Of a stretch of DNA of 64,000 nucleotides, positions 58,212 through 64,000 are shown in pieces. This DNA comes from Flavihumibacter stibioxidans. Its GTDB lineage: Bacteria; Bacteroidota; Bacteroidia; Chitinophagales; Chitinophagaceae. The notes beneath the pieces are model-generated. The model ran no database searches. It was not told the origin of the DNA and saw only the letters and a program-made list of their open reading frames with translations. A program made the position numbers and the translations under genes. The DNA lies in contig NZ_MBUA01000029.1 of assembly GCF_014332695.1 (NCBI RefSeq), positions 124,001-188,000 on the forward strand, written 5' to 3'. Each line of letters opens with the position of its first letter. Within the stretch, counting starts at the first letter, position 1.

Positions 58212-61200
58212 TTATTTCTCTTTTACATATCCTTTTGCAGTTTTTTCCCTGGTCATTTTTTCTTTTTCCACCAATGCTTTTGACTGATCGGGAAAGGTCT
58301 TCACCAGGGTCTGGCCCTTGTTGCCAACTTTTCCATACCGCACCACCAGCTTGTTATCACGGGCGCCTACTTCCCAGAATTTATTGCTTCCTGCTTCGGT
58401 AAAAAGGTATCGTTCAAAGCGGATGTCCTCAAATCCCGGGAGGCCTACTGCTGCGGCTGCAGGCCTTTCATCCTCACCTGCCGAAAACGGTCCGGCAGGG
58501 CCCGTACCATCATCTGAGCCAGTAACAGCAGCAACATTGGCAGCTCTGTTTACGCCAGAGGAATCGATATCTATGCCCGCATCATTTCCATCCATTTCCT
58601 GCAGTGGTACCGGTTCTTCCTTCAACACCTTTTCTATCCGTACCATTTCCCTGCTGGAATTTTCAAGCCAGTCCTTGGCAAAAACCTGTATCCACCGCCA
58701 GCCAAATGATTGCAGGATGGCCGGCCGCTGGTAATACTGCTCTACCAGGTTGGTATTTTCATAATGGCGGCCATCATCCACCAATATACCCAGGGTATAT
58801 TCCTCGTCTTCCTGCGCTGCCCGCACTGCCAGGGAACACCTGAAACCCGACTGTCCCACCTGTTCTGCCACTTCGTAACCCTGTTTCTCAAGTTCCTGCC
58901 GGATCTGCCGGGCAACGATACTTCCCTGGCTCCTGGCCTCCGCAACATTTCGGTTCACAATCAAGCCATCCAGTATGAGCCTGGCCGTTTTCATATTACC
59001 ACTGCTTACATTTTCGGCATATTGTAAAAAGCGCCTGAAATAATTCGCGCCTTCATTGTACTCGTTGGTTATGTCCGAATGGTGAATACTGCTGATCACA
59101 GCCATGTGTTTTTTAGCGCGACTAAATATCACGTTCAAACGCTTTTCACCCCCCTTCTTATTAATGGGACCAAAATTCATCAGCATCTTTTTCCTGGAAT
59201 CATATCCGTAGCATACACTCATGATGATGATATCCCTTTCATCACCCTGGATATTCTCCAGGTTCTTGATGATGAGTCCCACAAACTGGTCATCCTCGGT
59301 ACGGTTATACGCTTCCTCCAGCAACTGTTCAAAATCCCTGTCTGTATCCGCCAAAGTTGTCAGCGCGTCTTCAATAACATGCTGCTGTTCCTGGCTGAAA
59401 GCCACAATGCCGATGCTTTCTTTCACTTTCCGTTTCAACAAAACCCGCACCAGTTGGGCGATGTATTCCGCCTCCTGCTGGTTACTCCTTTTCTCATACA
59501 CACCGTGAAACTGGAAATGAAAACTGATGCTACGGTCGTAAAGAAAATCAGCAAACTGGATGGCATCCTCCGGGGAACCGGCATTGATATGCACTTTCTC
59601 CCTGTGATGGATGGTCTTATCCGGAATGGTGAGCAGGCCTGCATCGTAAAACGCGTGATTGCTGTAACTGATCAGGGTTTCATAGCGACTGCGATAATGC
59701 CAGCTCAGCATGGTGCCCGAAAGTTTCCTGGTTCCCTGGACCAGCAGGCTGTCAGCATCGGCACTTAGCAGTTCATCATCATCGGTATCAAATGTTTCCA
59801 GGTCATCAGGATCTTCTGCCCTTGCCGCAAAGAAATTGGTAGGTGGCATCTGCTTGTCATCGCCCACAATAATGGTCTGGGCAGAACGGTACAATGCCGG
59901 GATACCCTCTTCCAGGGTTATCTGGCTGGCCTCATCAAAAATCACTACATCAAAGAAGGAAGTGTCCAGTGGCAGACTGTCGCTCACACTAAGCGGACTC
60001 ATCAGCCAAACTGGTTTCAGGTCTTTTAATACCATGCCGCTTTCCTTCGCACTCAGTTCATGGATACTCTTGTACCGCATGCTCTTACCAAATTCATTCT
60101 CCAGTATCCTGCGGCCTTCGTTATAGTTTTTCTTGAATAGTTTCTGTTCTGCATTTAACTGTCCCGGCGCTGTATTGCTGAGTTCCACATGATGCAGAAA
60201 ACGCTGCCGGATCGATGCGCGGATCATGTCGGCATTCAATTTCAACAATTGCCTGTACAACCGCTGCACGTTGTCCACTGCCTGTTCAATGGCTGCTACA
60301 TCTGTACCCGCAAATGATTTATGCTGCTGGTAAAAATGCTGCAGGGTGGTGTGAGCCATGGAAGCTTCTGCCTGCACCGGCGTGAGTGGTAAGCTGCGCA
60401 TAAACAGTTTAACCTTGTCAGGAAGTGCTGCGTATTGTCTCAGTGCAGGAAGCAGATCCTGCAGGCTTTCTGCATTCATCGCGATATTCTCCAGGTCATC
60501 TTCAATCGCCGCAAGTGGCTGTCCGTCATGTTCGCATAGGCATTGCTGTAACTGCAGCTCCAGCTGGTGGAGCGAATTGTTCAGTTTATACAGGCGGTTT
60601 ACGATGCTGTTGGCTTCGGGGTGCGCCAGCAGGTAATCAATTTCCCTGTCGCCTTTCTTGTTCCGCAGCACATCTATGGCAAGGGATGTTGTTTCAATAT
60701 TATCCAGCCGGTATTCCTGTTGCAGCTTTTCTTTTGTATCCGCCAGGTTTTTGATGAGATCAAATTCCTGTTTCAGGTTCGTCAGGATGCTGCTGTAAGA
60801 GGGTTTCACCTGGTGGCCGGCAAAATCATAAGAGGATTGCAATTGCTTTTTCAGGCGTCGCCAGGATCCGTTCAGGAAACTGAAAAAGGACCCTTCATTT
60901 TTTTCTGCTATCGGTATCGCATTCAGCGTATCCTGTTCGGAAAATTTATCCCGCCAGTTTGTATTCTGCTGTTCGGCCTGCTCTTTCTCCTTCCTGAGTT
61001 TCCTGAAATTCCCGACCTTCTTCTCAAATGCTTTCGCTTCGGCATTCAGCGGGTTCACCAATGCCAGGTTATCGTGTTCGGCAAGCGGCTCCAGCAATAC
61101 CGCATCCTGTACAAGGTTCTTCACCTGGTACAGATATTCCCTGTGTTCAGGGGCAATATTGCATTCGCTGGTTACTGTGATGATTTCCTGCAGCAGGTTT

Positions 61201-63737
61201 TTCGTGCGGTTCAACAAACTGTCGAGCAGGGTCAGGGGCTGTTCGGCCGTGAAAACGGAATCCTTTAGTTTACTGATGGACTGTTCCGCATAGGTTCCCT
61301 CCAGTCCTGCTTCTTCCATGGCTTTCCCCAGTCGGCCGATCGTTTCCCCGAACTGCAACCATTCATGGTAACCAGGAACCAGTTCCTGCTGTAATGGTTT
61401 TAAGGGAGTGATGTGAGGCTTCAGTTCAATCACCCGGTCTATCAGTTGCCGCACCTGCATGCCGGCAGCTTCCGGAACCGATTTATTACCCTCATGAAAT
61501 GTTTGAAGTACTTCAAGCTGCTGCTCCATTTTTTGCAGCAGTTCCCGGCGCTTTGATTCAATGGCTTTCAGGTCCATCCTGTTGCGGGAAAAATCCTCGT
61601 ATGTGGCTTTCAGGTTGCGGATGAATTCCCTTTTATCGCCCTGGCTGTCGTGGATATAACAACACAATTCATCCAGTGAATTTTGTTTGAGGCGATGAAA
61701 TACCACATCCAGCGCGGCACGCTTTTCACATACGAACAGAACATTCCTGCCCCGCGCCACAAAATCAGCCACCAGGTTGGTGATGGTCTGGCTCTTGCCC
61801 GTTCCCGGAGGTCCCTGGATGATATAGCTTTCACCCGTACGGCTTTGCAGGATGGCTTTTGTCTGCGTAGGATCAGCAGTGATCACATGGTGCCAGTCGG
61901 CCGCCTGGTTGAGGTTAAAGGAATATTCTTTCAACTGCTTTGGCTGGTTGCTGAACAAAGCCTCAAAGACGGAATGTTCAATATTATTATCAATGACCTG
62001 GTTGTAATCGCGCACCAGGCTCATCTTCTTGTAATTGAAATTGCCGAGCACAATATTGCAAACGTCAAAGTCCCAGCTATATGGATTGCTTTCTGTTTCT
62101 GTCATCTCAAACAACTGCCTTTCCTTTTGTGGGGTGCCGGTCAGTTGATTCGAGGATGGTTTGATGTCCTCATTCACCAGGTATTCCAGCATGCTTGCCC
62201 TGTGTTCGATTCGCTGCCGGAAAAGCTCCAGTCCAAGTGGTTTATACTGATCCTGCTGGTAGCTGTAGGATATATTTTTATAGCTATCAACCCCTCCGCT
62301 TTTACGCAGTCGCCTTTTAAAATTCGTGACCGTTTGTTTGGCCACACTATGCACCAGTTTTATTTTTGGCTTATCAATGAACTGCAGTTGGATGCCTTGG
62401 TTTGCCGCATCAATCTGGGATTTCAATAACTGGCAGAACCTGTCGAGGGTCATTTCTTCCAGGTCGATAAAATCAGGCAGTTTAATGCCATACAATTCGC
62501 GTAGCTGGTTTGCAAGCACCGGGTTAACCTCGGCTTCATTGTCGAGCACGCGCATCACATAATGATCTTCTTTCAGGCGCCTTGTTTTTTTCAATTCCAC
62601 CGGTACCAGCAACAGCGGACTCTGGATTCTTTCATACTTATCTTCCTTCAGGTTATGCCAGTTCAGGAAAGCGATGACCAGCTTCAACTGGCTGAAACCA
62701 TATTCCTGCATATCGCGCTGGCTTTCCACCCTGATCTTGTCCAGGGAGGATGGCAGATAGGCATGGTCTTCAAACCTCAGATATTTGTTGAGCACCATCT
62801 CTTTCATGCCTGCCACTTTTGAACTGATCTCCTTGTTCCAGGTAAATAACAGTTCAGGCTTTATACTCTGGTAGTGTAAAACCATGGGCACACTGCTTAC
62901 CGTGAGGTTTACAAAGCGCATGTTGGGCTTGTAATAAAGCAGGCGGTTGCGGCGACTGTTATCAAAGAGCCGGTTGCGCAGTTTGTTTAAAATGAACTGA
63001 CTTCTTTCTTTCAGGTCCTTGTTGATCCAGCCGGCTACACTGCTGAGGTCAGTCTGTTTTTCCGGATCATAATCGCGGTAATGTTCCAGGCGATGGATGA
63101 TATCATACAGGTCCGCGTTGCGTTTGTGGCGGTCCAGTTCCGTCATCTCAGTGATCAGGGTGCTGATGGTCGGATGAATGCGATCGTTATAATATACCGG
63201 GTTACTGCGATACTGTGCAAAATGTTGCAGGTCGTGTTCGTCATAAAGATTCAATCCCAGTGCCATACTGCCCAGTACAAGTCCCAGGCAAAATATATCT
63301 GTTTGTTCATCATGGTGTCCCAGCATCTGTTCGTAACAGTTATACCCGGGAATATATGCTGGATAAGAGAGGGGTTCATTCGGGTTCAGGTGCACCAGCA
63401 GTTCTTCGCTTTTTACATAACCATCCTCCACCTGCGTTTCGACCCGCCTTTTTCCAACCACTTCAAATTGTTTCGATTGTCTTTCGGCAAATAGACGGGC
63501 TAATTTATCCTTTGCAGCAGACGGCCTGAGTGCAAGTCCCTCGTCAATATCGAGTTGATGGCCGATAATAAACAATGCATCCTCTTTTTCGAAAGGGGCA
63601 ACCAGTGATGCTTCATGAATTCCCAGTACCTCGCGGAACAATGGCATCACGAAAGCGATCACATCATCGGTAGCATACACACCATTATCAAAAGCTGTTT
63701 CCAGGAAATCCCGGAATGTTATTTTTTGCGATTCCAT
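58212..63737 (-). CDS. Giant DUF4011-type SF1 helicase with kinase-like N-terminus, decayed nuclease and WGR domain
   Basis: A 1841-residue cytoplasmic protein. Residues about 85-245 resemble the C-lobe of a protein kinase (YIPGYNCYEQMLG, DEQTDIFCLGLVLGSMALGL) but no HRD or DFG motif is present. DUF4011 follows (LRNRLFDNSRRNRLLYY, SPLLLVPVEL). Walker A is GPPGTGKSQT at 642; Walker B VIFDEASQIT is at 1268, so about 620 residues, largely helical, lie between. GDDKQMPPTNFF, NLENIQGDERDI and RLNVIFSRAKKH complete the SF1 motifs. A Vsr-like fold (about 1600-1700) has SGFRCSLAV and LGILVDDG where active relatives have RIDLAV and GIECDG. A WGR domain (KFWEVGARDNKLVVRYGKVG) ends it. Related DUF4011-helicase-Vsr proteins are known anti-phage genes. 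It lies 17 bases after the partner gene. Confidence 0.85.
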   Translation of the reverse strand: MESQKITFRDFLETAFDNGVYATDDVIAFVMPLFREVLGIHEASLVAPFEKEDALFIIGHQLDIDEGLALRPSAAKDKLARLFAERQSKQFEVVGKRRVETQVEDGYVKSEELLVHLNPNEPLSYPAYIPGYNCYEQMLGHHDEQTDIFCLGLVLGSMALGLNLYDEHDLQHFAQYRSNPVYYNDRIHPTISTLITEMTELDRHKRNADLYDIIHRLEHYRDYDPEKQTDLSSVAGWINKDLKERSQFILNKLRNRLFDNSRRNRLLYYKPNMRFVNLTVSSVPMVLHYQSIKPELLFTWNKEISSKVAGMKEMVLNKYLRFEDHAYLPSSLDKIRVESQRDMQEYGFSQLKLVIAFLNWHNLKEDKYERIQSPLLLVPVELKKTRRLKEDHYVMRVLDNEAEVNPVLANQLRELYGIKLPDFIDLEEMTLDRFCQLLKSQIDAANQGIQLQFIDKPKIKLVHSVAKQTVTNFKRRLRKSGGVDSYKNISYSYQQDQYKPLGLELFRQRIEHRASMLEYLVNEDIKPSSNQLTGTPQKERQLFEMTETESNPYSWDFDVCNIVLGNFNYKKMSLVRDYNQVIDNNIEHSVFEALFSNQPKQLKEYSFNLNQAADWHHVITADPTQTKAILQSRTGESYIIQGPPGTGKSQTITNLVADFVARGRNVLFVCEKRAALDVVFHRLKQNSLDELCCYIHDSQGDKREFIRNLKATYEDFSRNRMDLKAIESKRRELLQKMEQQLEVLQTFHEGNKSVPEAAGMQVRQLIDRVIELKPHITPLKPLQQELVPGYHEWLQFGETIGRLGKAMEEAGLEGTYAEQSISKLKDSVFTAEQPLTLLDSLLNRTKNLLQEIITVTSECNIAPEHREYLYQVKNLVQDAVLLEPLAEHDNLALVNPLNAEAKAFEKKVGNFRKLRKEKEQAEQQNTNWRDKFSEQDTLNAIPIAEKNEGSFFSFLNGSWRRLKKQLQSSYDFAGHQVKPSYSSILTNLKQEFDLIKNLADTKEKLQQEYRLDNIETTSLAIDVLRNKKGDREIDYLLAHPEANSIVNRLYKLNNSLHQLELQLQQCLCEHDGQPLAAIEDDLENIAMNAESLQDLLPALRQYAALPDKVKLFMRSLPLTPVQAEASMAHTTLQHFYQQHKSFAGTDVAAIEQAVDNVQRLYRQLLKLNADMIRASIRQRFLHHVELSNTAPGQLNAEQKLFKKNYNEGRRILENEFGKSMRYKSIHELSAKESGMVLKDLKPVWLMSPLSVSDSLPLDTSFFDVVIFDEASQITLEEGIPALYRSAQTIIVGDDKQMPPTNFFAARAEDPDDLETFDTDDDELLSADADSLLVQGTRKLSGTMLSWHYRSRYETLISYSNHAFYDAGLLTIPDKTIHHREKVHINAGSPEDAIQFADFLYDRSISFHFQFHGVYEKRSNQQEAEYIAQLVRVLLKRKVKESIGIVAFSQEQQHVIEDALTTLADTDRDFEQLLEEAYNRTEDDQFVGLIIKNLENIQGDERDIIIMSVCYGYDSRKKMLMNFGPINKKGGEKRLNVIFSRAKKHMAVISSIHHSDITNEYNEGANYFRRFLQYAENVSSGNMKTARLILDGLIVNRNVAEARSQGSIVARQIRQELEKQGYEVAEQVGQSGFRCSLAVRAAQEDEEYTLGILVDDGRHYENTNLVEQYYQRPAILQSFGWRWIQVFAKDWLENSSREMVRIEKVLKEEPVPLQEMDGNDAGIDIDSSGVNRAANVAAVTGSDDGTGPAGPFSAGEDERPAAAAVGLPGFEDIRFERYLFTEAGSNKFWEVGARDNKLVVRYGKVGNKGQTLVKTFPDQSKALVEKEKMTREKTAKGYVKEK

Positions 63738-63754
63738 TTGGATAACCGGTTCTT

Positions 63755-64000
63755 TTATTGATAGATCTGTTCGCTGTCATTTTCCTTCACCTTGTAGTAA
63801 GCATTCAGCGACTTCTGCCTTTGTTGTGAAAATTTCTTATCGCTCAGTTGCAATTCTTTTTTGATGATGGCATCGAATGCCGGCCGGATGCCGATCTCTT
63901 CAGCGAACTGGTAAGCCCATCCTGAAGGGATTTCTTCAAGTGCAGGGTCCACCAGCACGAAATCGAGCAGTACATAAGCGAAATATTCTTTTATGCTTGC
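63755..64000 (-). CDS. C-terminal fragment of an unknown protein upstream of the giant helicase
   Basis: The last 81 codons of a gene that runs off the window end; the frame is open from base 64000. Visible sequence includes KEYFAYVLLDFVLVDPAL, SGWAYQFAEEIGI and KELQLSDKKFSQQRQ, an alpha-helical, acidic-then-basic segment. I do not recognise a family; a TerB-like helical domain is only a weak impression. Its stop is 17 bases before the helicase start, so the two are very likely one operon. Confidence 0.7.
   Translation of the reverse strand, partial: ASIKEYFAYVLLDFVLVDPALEEIPSGWAYQFAEEIGIRPAFDAIIKKELQLSDKKFSQQRQKSLNAYYKVKENDSEQIYQ

Overview
The window looks like chromosomal DNA of a Bacteroidota bacterium, most likely Chitinophagia/Chitinophagaceae (inference). 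The grounds are: many genes preceded by a TAnnTTTG -7 element (the Bacteroidota sigma-A type) and few Shine-Dalgarno sequences; LytS/LytTR signalling; PspC with PadR; several exported S41, M24, amidohydrolase and DUF3089 proteins; and a DUF4011 helicase. There is no rRNA, tRNA, CRISPR array, intact insertion sequence or prophage.

Layout. 1-1000: the 3' end of asnS, a palindromic repeat, a terminator and an orphan exbD. 957-7487 (minus): a DUF3089 lipoprotein followed by a tightly overlapped lipid-linked sugar transfer operon (two GT-C membrane transferases, two GT2 enzymes, one DUF2304 protein). 7528-12092: a 2OG-Fe(II) oxygenase and a large propeller-amidohydrolase. 12093-15318: terminator, palindromes, a full promoter and a structured leader in front of padR and a double-PspC membrane protein. 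15439-19364: an orphan NarL-type regulator, then gpsA and a fused phosphatase/synthase that together suggest glucosylglycerol synthesis. 19492-27094: gcvT, mscS, a ChbG-like deacetylase, an SRPBCC protein, comB, a GNAT enzyme and feoB. 27112-29995 (minus): an arsenic operon (arsR, arsM, arsN2, arsC, thioredoxin-fold protein) with no pump. 30209-35367: an M24 peptidase, a PIF1-like helicase, ssb and two small proteins. 35434-43301: a reductase, a tandem LytS pair with a LytTR regulator, and membrane and hydrolase genes. 43441-55809: a metal/efflux block with two HMA-AraC regulators, copA, an RND tripartite pump, an MFS pump, a flavin/Fe-S reductase and a CopZ-like chaperone. 55806-58102 (minus): a PfkB kinase and an S41 peptidase. 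58212-64000 (minus): a 1841-residue multidomain helicase with an upstream partner that is cut by the window edge; this is the best candidate for an undescribed defence-type system.

Two families of intergenic palindromes run through the window. One is built from GTCTGAC/GTCAGAC at four loci, and three of these share a loop sequence. The other is built from TTCACC/GGTGAA arms at three loci. Several -7 elements sit so close to their start codons (gpsA, comB, feoB) that leaderless or near-leaderless mRNAs are likely.
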